From: Cunninghamella blakesleeana
Lineage: Eukaryota; Mucoromycota; Mucoromycetes; Mucorales; Cunninghamellaceae
DNA length: 64,000 nt
Direction of reading: 5' to 3'
NCBI GenBank assembly: GCA_017871115.1
Contig: JAFCIZ010000005.1
Coordinates: 3,527,501-3,591,500, forward strand
The notes under the pieces were generated by a model. The model had not been told where the DNA came from. It saw nothing but the letters and a program-made list of their open reading frames with translations, and did not search any database. Made by a program: the position numbers and the translations under genes. This document shows, piece by piece, positions 38,086 to 49,281 of this stretch. The number at the start of each line of letters is the position of its first letter. Within the stretch, counting starts at the first letter, position 1.

Positions 38086-38870
38086 AAATGAGAAATATAA
38101 ATGATTTCTTATATTTAAAAATTAAAATATAAAGTAAAAAAAGGGAGTGAAAAAAAAAACAATTTTTTTTATAAAAAAATTTCGCTGCGGTAGTTCTACT
38201 GCGAAAAAATTTAAAGCCAGCCTAGTAACTTATCCTCTTTTTGGAACATTGATAATACTAGAACAAAAACTATCATTATTAATATTATAAACTAAATGAT
38301 AGAGTATCCATATATAATAGAAAAACATATTTGTTTTAAAAAATATACATCTGGAAAACAGTAAAAGAATAAAAAGTCAATATTTATAAGCTTATGTTAT
38401 ATTTTTTATTTTTTCCTTTTTTTTTTTTGAAGCTGTATTATTGTGCAAATATTATTTTCAATGAATTATTACGCTTGTGATTGATATTAAAAAGTTTATT
38501 ATTACCATTTGTAAATTAAAGTGGCTGATGCTATTACAAGTGTTATAAAATAAAACCAATCTCTTAACGTACAAATAATTTTTTAGGTTTAAGAAATTGG
38601 CAATTTTTTTTTCCAATAAAGCTATATAATTCCATATTAAGAAATAAGATTACCATCTTTCAATTATTTTTTTTTTTTCATTTGTTATTTATTGCTTATG
38701 TATTAAATCTTTTAAATATAAAACTTAAACTATTTACGAGAAAACTATCAACTGAATGTTAAAAAATCATATAATAATAATAGTAATATTGGAAATGGAA
38801 AAGAGAAAATGTATGTAATGTGTAGTTAAATATATATATATATTTATGTATATATATCTTTGGGAGAATA
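38086..38870. other. Intergenic region, NFX1-type gene promoter
   Basis: A/T-rich spacer between the NFX1-type start and the 3' end of the A20/AN1 gene. It contains the imperfect palindrome at 38180-38206, listed separately. No coding signal. Confidence 0.6.
38180..38206. promoter_or_regulatory. Imperfect palindrome upstream of the NFX1-type gene
   Basis: TTTCGC (38180-38185) pairs with GCGAAA (38201-38206), and GGTAG with CTACT across a two-base centre, leaving a three-base bulge. It is the only G/C-rich block in the spacer and lies about 100 bases upstream of the start codon. It could be a dimeric factor site or form a hairpin; the role is inferred. Confidence 0.4.
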
Positions 38871-39914
38871 TTAAAGACTGTCAATTCTTTTAAATGATCT
38901 ACCACCCTTAGGTCGTTCATGTAATTTTGGATTATTTTTTGCAAGAAGATCTATTATAAAATAAAAATAAGTATGGATTCATATTTTATACTACTAATAA
39001 TAACCATTTTTACTCTAATTATCTAATAATAAACTTTTTTTTTCTTACCTCGACCCATTTTAGCATAATCTACATCACAATCATGTTTATCTGGGAAACG
39101 ATGTGAGTCACAAAATACATAGTCGCATTTACATTTATTAATAGTTTGTTTAGCTAACGGTACCTATTATCATCACAAAATAAAAAAAATGAAATATACA
39201 TATATATTAGAAAATACTCTGTAATTGCTCATTTATTAATCATATTTATTTATCCATTCTTTTCTCATCCATATATAGTATATATTTCTATTTCGATATA
39301 CCTTAACCCTACATTTAAAACATCTTCCTTTATTCGTTTGTATTGGTTTATCTGAACTAGTTGGTGTATTAGCTTCGCTATTTTCTGTAGATGAAAGGTT
39401 GGGTATAACATTAGATTGTGGTGAGGATGTAGTAGTAGTTTCTGGTGGTGGAGGAGGGGGAGGAGTAGACATTAATGGTGTATCTTGATCTTCTGATATG
39501 ATAGATGGCGGTCGAGGATGTTTACGGGAAGAGGAAGAGGGGGAGGGGGAGGAAGAAGCACTTTCATTTTCATTTATTGATGTTGTATTTGTTTTTTTAT
39601 CATCTAGGGTTACTTTAGGTCCGGTAAGTGTTGTATCGTTGGTTGGTGTATTTGCTATTATATTATATAATAAAAAAAGAGAGAAATAGGAATTTTTAAA
39701 ATTAAAAATTATTATTAATAATAGTCAAATTTTATTATTGCAAATATAATTCATTTATTTATTTATATATTTAAATTATCTATTTATATGTATTACATTT
39801 ATTTTTTTCTTTAAAACATTTAGAGCACATATTATTAAAGATTTCATTTCCATAAAATCCACATCCAGCTATACATAGTTGGGGAGCTTTTGTAGTATTT
39901 TTTTCACCTTCCAT
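38871..39914 (-). CDS. A20/AN1 zinc-finger protein
   Basis: Four exons (39914-39797, 39654-39302, 39163-39049, 38950-38871) give 221 residues. An A20-type finger lies at the N-terminus: Cys14, Cys18, Cys30 and Cys33 (CIAGCGFYGNEIFNNMCSKC). A long Ser/Pro/Thr-rich linker with a poly-Pro run follows. A complete AN1 finger lies at the C-terminus: Cys151, Cys154, Cys168, Cys170, Cys175, His178, His184 and Cys186. This is the layout of ZFAND5/6 and of plant stress-associated proteins, in which A20 binds ubiquitin and AN1 contributes to proteasome or stress responses. The conserved C-terminal block LLAKNNPKLHERPKGGR is present. The linker is longer than in most animal members. Confidence 0.92.
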
Positions 39915-40299
39915 AATTATATCTATATTATGTGAATTTTTTTATATATAATAGATATTTAATAAATGTATATATGTTTATTATCAATCCTTTAAAAGTG
40001 AAATGAAATAATAAAATAACAACTTTTTTTAAAAGTACAAAAAAAATAGATGAGAAAAATATGAATGAGAAGAAGAAAGAAATTATTATTAAAGGGCGGA
40101 AAAAAATTATATCTTTATAAAAAAAATTCGGAAATCAAAATAAAAATTTAACCCATTGTACATTGTGTATAGAATTTTTTTTACCTCACGTGGGTTTTTA
40201 TTTAAAAAATCATAAAAAATCACTATTTACTTTAAAAAAACCTATCCTTTTTTAATAACAGTATTTTATTCAAGTATTAAAGTTCTTTTTTTTTTAGCT
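39915..40299. other. Intergenic region upstream of the A20/AN1 gene
   Basis: A/T-rich spacer. AAAGGGCGGAAAAAAATT at about 40092-40109 and ATTCGGAAATCAAAAT at about 40126-40141 lie about 180-230 bases from the A20/AN1 start. No coding signal. Confidence 0.55.
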
Positions 40300-41186
40300 C
40301 TATCTATCCTTATTTTCATTTTTATTTGATTTAACCTGATGGTTCAGTGATTGACCAGCCTGGTACCCATTATAATAACCATAGAGATACCAAGCATGTA
40401 TTAATTGTGATATAGAAGCATCTATTTTAAAAACAATAAAAAAAATAAGATAAAAAGTAAATGTGTATATTTTGTTATTACACAGACCTATTATTTCTCT
40501 TTCATTATTTATTATATTATTAATATAATATAAAAACATATCATTCTTTCTATTGTTATTTACCTGTATGATATTGATAAGAATAAGGAATAGAGAAGGA
40601 TGGTGGTGCTGGTGTTGGCGTTGGTGCTGGTGGTGCTGGTGGTATATGAGTATATATAAAATCATCTCTAGTTTGATTTGATTTTCTCTATTTTAATAAT
40701 AATACAGTAAAAGAATGAATGAACAAAACTAATATGAATCAAAATAATTACAAGTTGCATAATAATATTAAGAGTTTATAATAATCCAATTACTTTTTTT
40801 GGTGATTTTTGATTTGAAGTTAACTTTCGTTTCTTTTGATGCCTAAAAAAGAAAAAAAAATAGCACCATATAAAATAATATATTTTTTGTTAATATTTCT
40901 AAAAAAAATACATACTTGATCATTGTTATTTTTATTTTTATATACATCTCGTTATTATATTTTTTATTAGTGCTGAACGGAGGAGGAGAGTCTTCTTTTT
41001 TAAGCTTACTATGATGTTTCTAACAAGTCAAATGATATTTATAAATTAAAAAAAATACTTGTACATATATATATATATATATACTATTAATAATATTACT
41101 CTTGCTATCTATTACTTACTTTATATATCTCTTTTGTTGCCTCCCAATGATCTATTAACTCTTGATCATCCCAAAACTCGTCATTC

Positions 41187-41230
<44 letters not shown>

Positions 41231-41358
41231 ATATATATATGTTGATATTATTTTTTGGATGAATCTATCTTGTTATGAAATAAATATACCTTTTTACTGT
41301 CAGCTGAAAATATAATTTGCCCCATTTGTGGAGTGGTTGACCAGCCATGCTTATCCAT
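40300..41358 (-). CDS. SMN1: Survival motor neuron (SMN/Smn1) orthologue without Tudor domain
   Basis: Six exons (41358-41290, 41188-41120, 41019-40916, 40842-40794, 40687-40564, 40421-40300) give 178 residues. Exon 2 encodes the Gemin2-binding helix: FWDDQELIDHWEATKEIY matches the WDDSxLIxAY motif of SMN. The C-terminus holds the YG-box oligomerisation helix, ISQLIHAWYLYGYYNGYQAG, with the Y/G spacing of SMN. Between them lie a basic stretch (KHQKKRKL) and a Pro/Ala-rich segment; no Tudor domain is present. S. pombe Smn1 has the same Tudor-less plan. The protein would act with Gemin2 in Sm-ring assembly on spliceosomal snRNAs. It is divergently transcribed from the seven-helix gene 717 bases away. 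Confidence 0.9.
41191..41227. repeat. (TA)18 tract abutting an SMN intron acceptor
   Basis: Dinucleotide run ending exactly at the AG of SMN intron 1 on the minus strand, so the pyrimidine tract expected there is replaced by alternating TA. Confidence 0.9.
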
Positions 41359-42075
41359 ATTTAGATATATAAATATATATTTGTTTAGAGGGCGTTAAAA
41401 AAAGCTCTGAAGAAAGAAAAAAAAAAAGAGGAGAACAAGAAATAAAGATCAACTAAACCTAAAAAATCAACGGAGATTGAAAAATACATATGAATATATG
41501 TTTACGATAACAATGATTATTAAATTTATATTGTTAAGCTTTATATATTTTAAAAAAATTGAATTTTATGATAACAACTATATAAAAGATAAACTATTCA
41601 TAATAATAATAAAAAAAAAGGGTATAAAAATCATTATACTATTTTTTGGGGTAATCTTTCTCCTTAAGCCACTTTTTGAACTATAATTTTTTTTATGAAA
41701 AAGATATTTTAAATTATATGATCTACTATTAAATACTACAATACATAATATCTAATATATAAATAAGTATATCTTAATAAATATAAAAACCATTATTGAA
41801 TATATGTATATCTTATTCTTATTATTCTTATTCTTATTATTTCTATACTTATAAAAATTAATGTTCAACAGTTTTATTTATTCCCCCTTAATAGATTATT
41901 ACATCCGTTTAATCAGCCAATCTGTATCTTTTTAATCATAAGAAATTCCCCTCATTTTTATTTTATTATATATGATCTTTTTTATTTTATATTTTATATT
42001 TTTACCTTTTTCTTTTCATTGTTTAACTATTTTTGAATAATACTTTTTTTAATTCTAATTTTAATTTTATATTAA
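41359..42075. promoter_or_regulatory. Divergent promoter region: SMN and seven-helix gene
   Basis: A/T-rich spacer. GAGGGCGTTAAAAAAAGC at about 41389-41406 and CAACGGAGATTGAAAAA at about 41467-41483 lie about 30 and 110 bases from the SMN start. Nothing comparable stands out close to the seven-helix gene start. Role inferred. Confidence 0.45.
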
Positions 42076-44084
42076 ATGGTGGACCCTTCCTCTTTATGGA
42101 TGGTCAAAGATAAAAATAATAATGACCACTGTGATTTTCGTTTAACTAGCTATAATTGTGCAGAGGGTGATTTTTTTAAAAAAATGAATATAACTAATGC
42201 AATTATGATGTTTTTTATTCTCCTGGCTGGTAAGCAATAATAAATAAATTATAATACTGGTAAAAGAGCAAAATTCAAGTTAACCACCTTCTATGTACAA
42301 ATTAGGAATACCTTTGCTTTACTATCGATTATTTTATTTAGGACAACGATTATATGAGATAAATCATTTTACAAAGTTTATAAAAATAAAACCAAAACCA
42401 ATCGAATCAATGCTTTTCTTTGGAATCATTTTTAATTTTTGTAAAAATAATAATAATAAGAACATGATCACCCTGTATATTTCTGATTTTTATCTTTAAA
42501 AATAAAAAAAACTAATTTATTTTATTCTGATTTTTTTAGTACGCATGTTTAATGCCATCGTTATTGCAACAGATATATTTCCAAATATAGTATTTCGATC
42601 GTTTTTATTTGAATTCCCTTGGGCTTTTGGTTATGGTGCTTTTGCAAGTTACGTATTTGGAATAGTTCAAACAATGAAGTGAGTTTTTATTTAAAAAAAA
42701 AAATGTAGATCATAACATATATCTTACTCCATATTTTATTTTCATTATTATTACTTTTATTATTATGGTTACATAGCGAAGTAGGTTAATATATTTTTCT
42801 CTCCTTCTCCTTTTTTAAAAAAAATAATCATTAATATACTTTATTTTATATACATTCTTTTTTTATATAGAGTTGTCATGTTGCACATACAACTTGGTTT
42901 CAAGATCATTTTAAAATTAATATTGTATGTGTTTTAATGATCATCATGCCTTTTTTAACAAATAATATTGTTTCTATTACTGCCGGTGTATATGAACAAA
43001 ATGGAAATACTGAAATGGCTATTTTATACACTCGCTTATTATATTATATATGGACAGCTTACTGTGGTAAAAAAAAAAATTAAAAAAAAATATTAATTCA
43101 ACACTTGCTCATATATATATATATATATATATATATTATTATTATTATTATTATTATCATTTCTATTATAAACAGGATTACTTGCAATAATATTAATTAC
43201 ATGTGGCACCCAATTAACTCGTTTATTACAACAAAATTTAAAATTACAACAAGGTTATCCAACAAACATTACTAAAATTAAGGCTGGAATGTTTAAAATA
43301 AAACTTGTAACAATTGTTGGAACCATTTGTTTAGCTCTTTTTTCTATTCTTGTTCTTATTTACGCTCTTTTTCGTAAAGAATTAGCTGACTTTACCAGTG
43401 TTTATTATTTTATGCTTCTTTCTTGGAATTTTGATGGAACCATTACTTCATGCTTAGTTATTTTGACAGTTATAATTAAGTACGATTTTTATTTTAAAAA
43501 ACATTATTTAAATAGCATACCAATTTTTAAGGTAATAACAATAATTAACGTCTTTTTTTTCCTTTTTTAGTCCTTATACATCAGGAGTAATAGGTAATAT
43601 AACTGGGTTTAATTCAACTACACATACAACAACACTGGGTGGTGGTGAATTTTCTCAAAATTGGAATCAAGAATCCACGTTAATATGGAATAATAATAGC
43701 AATCTAGATAAAAAACGAAAATCACTCTGTTCAATGAATATGGATTTAATTACAACAAAATCATTTAATAATAATACAAATAATAATAATCATAGTCATA
43801 GTAATATGACTACACCTTCTCAAAGAAAACTGCGGTCTTCCTCTATATCTTCAGATAAAGATAATTCATCCTACGCTTCGATATCTTTAGACACTATATC
43901 GCCTTCACATACTTCCAATGACTTGACAACAACGACAACCATTCAACGTCCTATTGGACCAATGGAAATAATTGAATTGGATGAATTTCAGAAACAGAAT
44001 AATGATATGAAAAATACTAATCATTCGATCGAAGTAAACCAATCAAGGCATAATAGTATAGATCACCATTTCATTACTTATTAA
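42076..44084 (+). CDS. Seven-transmembrane receptor-like protein
   Basis: Exons 42076-42229, 42306-42440, 42540-42678, 42777-42780 (4-nt microexon, see findings), 42871-43066, 43176-43479 and 43571-44084 give 481 residues. Hydrophobic segments fall in a seven-helix pattern: AIMMFFILLAGGIPLLYYRL, SMLFFGIIFNFLRMFNAIVI, WAFGYGAFASYVFGIV, INIVCVLMIIMPFLTNNIVS, YYIWTAYCGLLAIILI, LVTIVGTICLALFSILVLIY, and a last helix ending VILTVIINPYTSG, whose NP-x-Y-like end recalls TM7 of GPCRs. The N-terminus has no signal peptide but an N-x-T sequon. The ~170-residue tail is Ser/Thr/Asn rich, typical of a regulated cytosolic tail. I cannot assign a known fungal GPCR class, and the ligand is unknown. If the microexon is skipped, splicing to 42873 gives a protein one residue shorter in the same frame. 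Confidence 0.75.
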
Positions 44085-44608
44085 CTATTTTTATATGTAC
44101 ACATTTATTTATTTTAACCTTTTTTATTATGTATTTATTTTCAGTTTATTTCTATTGTAAAATAAAATAAAATAAAATAAAATATTATTATTATTCTATT
44201 TATTTATCACTAGTTCGATGGTTTTCTTAAAAGAATAATAGTAATAATAAAAATAAAAATAATAATAATAATGATAGATATGCTATGTAAAATCTTTTTT
44301 TTTTAGTAGTCGTTAGAGTGATCATTAAAATATAAATAAGAAAAAAAAAATAATCCGAGTTAAAAATGGGAATACCAATTTTGCATTTAAATGTTACGTA
44401 AAGATGGGAGGGAAAAAAGGATAAATAATAATGTAAATTATAATCGTAGAAGTAAATAATAATAATAATGATAAGAAATAAATTTAAACTATTGAATAAA
44501 GAGGGAAAATGTAAGAATAATAATAACAATTATATATATAGATATATAAAAAAAAGATAATAATAATAATAATTATAATAATAGTTTATTTTTTATTTTT
44601 TATTTTTT
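44085..44608. other. Convergent 3' intergenic region
   Basis: 3' flanks of the seven-helix gene and VAC8. Includes a (TAAAA)n run at about 44160-44182. An ATCCGAGTTAAAAATGGG block at about 44353-44370 resembles the promoter-type blocks elsewhere, although no gene starts here. Confidence 0.55.
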
Positions 44609-47487
44609 TTATCTTTGTTTATCATCAGCTACTTTTCGTCCTTTTTCTTCCTGTTGGTTATTATCAGTATTATCCTTTTGAAGTGATGCTAATACACGTT
44701 TTGCTAATCCAACTATATCACCTTCCATATCCTCGGTATTATCTTCTGCGTTTTCATATGATTGATTAGATTTCTTTTGAGGTGTATTTGTTGCGATACG
44801 GTTAATACTAGCTATGATATCTTCAGAACTATTTATTTTTGCAATCAAATCTTTATCTATTTTATAAAATTAAATAATAATAAGAATTAATTGTTTTAGG
44901 TTGTATATTACCAAACTATTACATAATTATATATGTAGATATATGTTACCTCCTCCGTCTAAAAACTGCTCTACAGTCCAAACACCAATATGTTGAAAAG
45001 CAATATCTTGATTTTTATCTAAAAAGTGCATCAAAAATCCACAAAGACCACCTTCAGGTTCACTCCATACTTTAACAAAGGGTGTATAATCCTTAACTAT
45101 AAATATGCATGAAAATGATAAAAATAGTAAAAAGTTAATTAAACATAATAATGTATGTGTTTTATAATTTTATACATATATAATTACCTTTAGAACTAAG
45201 GTTTCCAATAGCAGCAGCAGAATTTCCTTGCACTTCCATATTTGAACTTGAAGTAAGAGGTACCAGTACATTTAATACATTCATACCAAGTAAGCGTTGT
45301 TTTAATTCATCACTTAAAGCCAAGACAGCAATGGCAGCAGTCATTTCTGTTTGTACACTTGTAGGGACTTGGTTAATAAGATTTTTAATACGTTCAACAG
45401 CGCCAGCTTCAATAATGGCACGTTTGTTTCTTTCAGAACTAGCAGCTAAATTACGTAAAGTGGAAATAGCATGGCATTGGATTTCCTCATTCTCATCATA
45501 AGAAAGTAATTCAATCAATGGATTAACAAAACCTTCATCAATAATAGGTGATTCATTGGTAGGGTGGATGGAAATATTACGTATACAGGCAACAGATGAT
45601 AGTATGAGTGGTAAAAAGGATGATTTGAGTAATCGAAGTAATGGAGGTAAACCTTTGCATCGTACAATTTCAAGTTGGTATTTTTCTATTGCCATTATCA
45701 TAAATATAATTTTTTAAAAATAATAGTATTAATAATAAGTTGATAAAAATCATTTAATTATATGATCTATTTTATTTATAGATTCATTTTTACCATCAGA
45801 TGCTAAGTTTCGTAATGCTAAAGCAGCTTGACATTGAACTTTTAAACTTTTTGTATCCATTAATGCAATAAGATATTGAACTAATCGTGAATCTGTTTGT
45901 GCAAGCTTTTTTCGATTGTTAGCTATTTTGATTTTTTTTAAAAAAAATAGTAAAAAGATAAGATTATGTTAATAGATCAATAGATTTTTTTTGCATCATT
46001 ATCTTTCAGATTTTAACATAATATACCATCTACTGCTATGTTACTAAGGGCTGTAGTACAATAATATTGAACATCTGCGTCTTGTGAGCTTAATAAACCA
46101 ATTAAAACAGGAATAGCCCCAGCATTAACCAATTGTTGACGATTTTCCTCTAAAAAAAGAAATATATGTAAGAAAAATAACATATGAATTTATATACTTC
46201 TTTTATAGAAAATAAATAATTTTCTTCTTTTTCTTTTTCTTTATTTCATTTTACGTGTATGTGTCATGTTTAAAAGAGCCCCAGTAGCATTTCTTTGTAC
46301 CCGCTGATCTTTTGAGCGTGCTAAATCCACTAATAATCGAAGAGCGTCTGATTTAGCGATTTTGGCTTTGTTTTCATCTAAAATAATGATGGAATTAGAA
46401 TAGATATGTAGATAAAAGAAAGAGATAAAGTTAGTTAAAAAAAAATTGAAAGAGAAAAAGTAAATATATAAAGTAAAATAAATTTGGAAATTACCATGTG
46501 TAGCAAGGTTAGTAATACATCCGACAGCGTTGCACTGCACTTCCACATTAGGACTACCCATTTGACGAATGAGTTGTTCTAAACCTCCAAGTTTGACAAT
46601 CAACAATTTATTTTCAGCTAAATTAAAAAGGTAAAAGAAGAAAAAAATAAAAATAAGGAAGGATAAATATATTTATTTATTTTTCCATAAAAATCTTTTT
46701 CCCTTTATCTTTCTCCTTTTTTTAAAAAAAGATCCTTTCTTTCATCATCAATATTATTCATTTCTACTTTACTATTAACGGCTAAATTTCCTAAGGCTGC
46801 ACTTGCTGCACGTTGAACTTCAATATCATGAGATTGTAATAAAAATAATATAGGATCCAATGTTTCTCTGCCAACTTGGCGTACATCTATTTTTTTTAAA
46901 AAAAACAATAGAAAAAAATATATATGTATTAAAAAAAAAAGAAACCAATCAGCTTTCATTAAATTCTGTTTACCTATAAACATATATTATTGTTTGGATT
47001 TTTTATTATTATTTTATATTACCCTTTTCGGTGATTTCAGCAAATGCTAAAGCCGCCGACCTTTGTAAATCGACATTATCAGAATAAGCTAGGGTAGATA
47101 AAGGTCTCAGTGGTTCCCCTTCAAAAAAGTTGGTATGGCTACGATCTATTTAAATAAAAACATAAGAAAAAAAGAAAAAAAAATGTATAGAGAAAAAGAT
47201 TGAGTTAATGCCAGAAAGAGTATATTAAATATATATAAAAAGCTCCATATATTATTATTATTTCCTTACTTTCAAGATATTGAAGTAATTCTGCAATAGC
47301 TTCGCGTTCGTTTTCTTGTAATAATGGTTCGTATAATCCAGATTTACTTTGCTCTATTTTATCCAATAAAGTATTTTATTTTTAATTAGTAAATGGTCGT
47401 TTATTTATAAAGTTGTCCATTCCATATATACGTATATTATATCATACTTCCACAACAATCATGACATGAACTACAAGTATTTCCCAT
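44609..47487 (-). CDS. VAC8: Vacuolar armadillo-repeat protein Vac8
   Basis: Eleven exons (47487-47448, 47353-47270, 47145-47023, 46886-46773, 46617-46495, 46377-46255, 46149-46027, 45922-45794, 45685-45188, 45096-44950, 44856-44609) give 583 residues, close to yeast Vac8 (578). The N-terminus [13 protein letters not shown] has the myristoylation Gly2 and palmitoylation cysteines 5, 8, 11 and 12 that anchor the protein to the vacuole. About twelve ARM repeats follow, with strongly conserved stretches such as [46 protein letters not shown] and [15 protein letters not shown]. Vac8 links the vacuole to Vac17 in inheritance, to Nvj1 at the nucleus-vacuole junction and to Atg13 in selective autophagy, a functional link to Atg1 in this window. 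The C-terminal ~80 residues are acidic and low complexity. Confidence 0.97.
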
Positions 47488-48415
47488 TTTAATAAATAAT
47501 ACCGATGACTTTTTTGTATTAAAATAATTTGTTTAAATAAAAGATGAAAGTGATTAGCTTTTGGTTTTTTTTTTAAAATAAGAATAAAAAAAGGATTGAT
47601 ACGAATGAGGAGAGTGTTTCAAATAGAAACAAAATAAGAAAATAAGATAGAAAAAGTGTCTTTGTGTAAAATAAAATAAAAACCTAAAAGGATTATTACT
47701 TAATAAAAAGTAGAATTAAATTCTTCTAAAATTTAAATGTATATATAAATAAAAATATGTAATAATTGTATAACAATATATATAAAGAATCAAAAGAATT
47801 TATATGATCAATAAAAAAAATGTAGAATTATAAAATAACAACGATGGGAAAAAAAATGGAAGAAAGAAAAAGAACAAAAAAAAAATGAGAGAGCAACAAA
47901 AAAAATTGGCCATCGGAGTTAAAAATATTATTTTTTCGTCAACTTCCTTCAGTTGCTTAATATATTAAAATTAATTTGGTAAAATGATTCTACCAAAAAA
48001 AAAACACTTCACAAAATTCTTACTGATATTTAATATATGTATTTATATGATGAATATGTAATATATTTTGATAAATTGAAATGCAACCAAGAACAATAAT
48101 TGAAAATATACATATTTTTTAATTACTATCAAATATGCTGTTATTGTTCTAAACAATAATCTATCTTTCTCAGTAAGGTGGAATCAAATAACTGTAGATT
48201 ATTACAAAACTTTATAAAAATGATAATAAATATTACATGATTAACAATGAAACTTGGTTTTAATCGAATTATTTTAATATACTAAGATAAAGTAAAAACA
48301 GCCGAATTAAAAATATAGATTTTTTTATTTTTCAATAATTCATATTATATATATATAAATGACGATACTATTTGGAATTAAACCCTATTCATTTAAAATA
48401 TACTTGTATTAGTAT
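47488..48415. other. Intergenic region, VAC8 promoter and RPS13 3' end
   Basis: A/T rich. GGCCATCGGAGTTAAAAAT at about 47909-47927 lies about 425 bases upstream of the VAC8 start. Nothing else recognisable. Confidence 0.55.
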
Positions 48416-49281
48416 TTAAGCAACCAAAGTAGAAGCAGTGGCAGATTCACTATTAGAAGAAAAAAAAAAAAGTTAAGGAAAAGACAGTTATCGAGCAAGT
48501 CTTTTTTTTATCTTGTTTTTAAATAAATAAAAACGAAGCTATAAAAAAAGACAAACTACAGGCATAATGTCTAATATAGATAAAACAATATTGCATTTTT
48601 TTTTTTATGTGAGCGATTTAATTTTACAAAACTAGTTAAAGGCTAGTATTTGTAAAATCAATACAATAGATAATAATAACAATAACAATAAAAAAGGATA
48701 CTATTTCCAGGTAGGAGGTAATTGACCATTGGTTTTGTAATAACGACCAAGACGATGAATACGAGATTCAATAAGAATTAAACGATACTTGGAACCTTTA
48801 TCCTTTCTGTTGCGTTCCATATGTTTACGGATAGAGACAGCCTTCTTGATCAAATGGTATAAATCTTCAGGAATTTCAGGAGCAAGACCGCTGGATTTAA
48901 GAATACGAAGGATCTTGTTACCAGTAACACCTTTCACTTGAGGAATACCGAAAGAATCACGTAAAAGAACACCAATTTGAGCAGGAGTTAAACCTTTCTT
49001 AGCATTCTTGCAAATCATATCAACAACTTCTTCGGGAGAGGTCTTGACCCAAGAAGGAGGAGTGCGACGATAAGGGAGGGCACTACCAGAGATACCCTTA
49101 CCAGGAGTGTGCTAATTTTTTTAATAAAACGATAAAAATAATGACAATGATAATAATAAAATGAAATTAATATAAATTTACGTAAATACATATATATTTT
49201 TATTATCTAAATTTATAAATATAAAAAATTATAATCATCTGTATCAATATTTAATGTATATATAATTACCATACGACCCAT
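48416..49281 (-). CDS. RPS13: 40S ribosomal protein S13 (uS15)
   Basis: Three exons (49281-49270, 49111-48702, 48449-48416) give 151 residues, the exact family length. Exon 1 is only 12 nt and encodes MGRM, as in other eukaryotic RPS13 genes. Exon 2 holds the body, [16 protein letters not shown] to [15 protein letters not shown]. Exon 3 supplies the universal C-terminus [11 protein letters not shown]. If intron 2 is not removed, translation stops at a TAG directly across the splice site (48703-48701), giving a protein 11 residues short, so the spliced form is clearly the real one. Codons use more G/C-ending triplets than neighbours (AAG, ACC, GTC), typical of high expression. Intron 2 (252 nt) contains a strong hairpin. 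Confidence 0.98.
48621..48658. repeat. 15-bp inverted repeat (hairpin) in RPS13 intron 2
   Basis: Arms 48621-48630 and 48649-48658 pair over ten bases. Then 48631-48635 pair with 48643-48647 with a single bulged base, closing a seven-base loop. All arm pairs are Watson-Crick. It lies near the 5' end of the intron on the RPS13 sense strand. Introns of ribosomal protein genes often host snoRNAs, but no C/D boxes or H/ACA pocket is clear here. Confidence 0.6.

Noticed and set aside
42293..42499. Independent small gene at this position
   Set aside because: Its middle part (42306-42440) is exon 2 of the seven-helix gene, with good acceptor and donor and correct phase; the rest is intron.
44353..44370. 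Promoter of an unseen gene, from a CCGAGTTAAAAATG block
   Set aside because: It lies in a convergent 3' spacer with no open frame following in either direction.
48450..48701. C/D or H/ACA snoRNA in RPS13 intron 2
   Set aside because: No clear C (RTGATGA) and D (CTGA) box pair, and the hairpin lacks an H/ACA pseudouridylation pocket.
48701..48703. TAG as the true RPS13 stop codon
   Set aside because: Splicing at the overlapping GT to exon 3 (48449-48416) restores the conserved RPS13 C-terminus and the exact 151-residue length.
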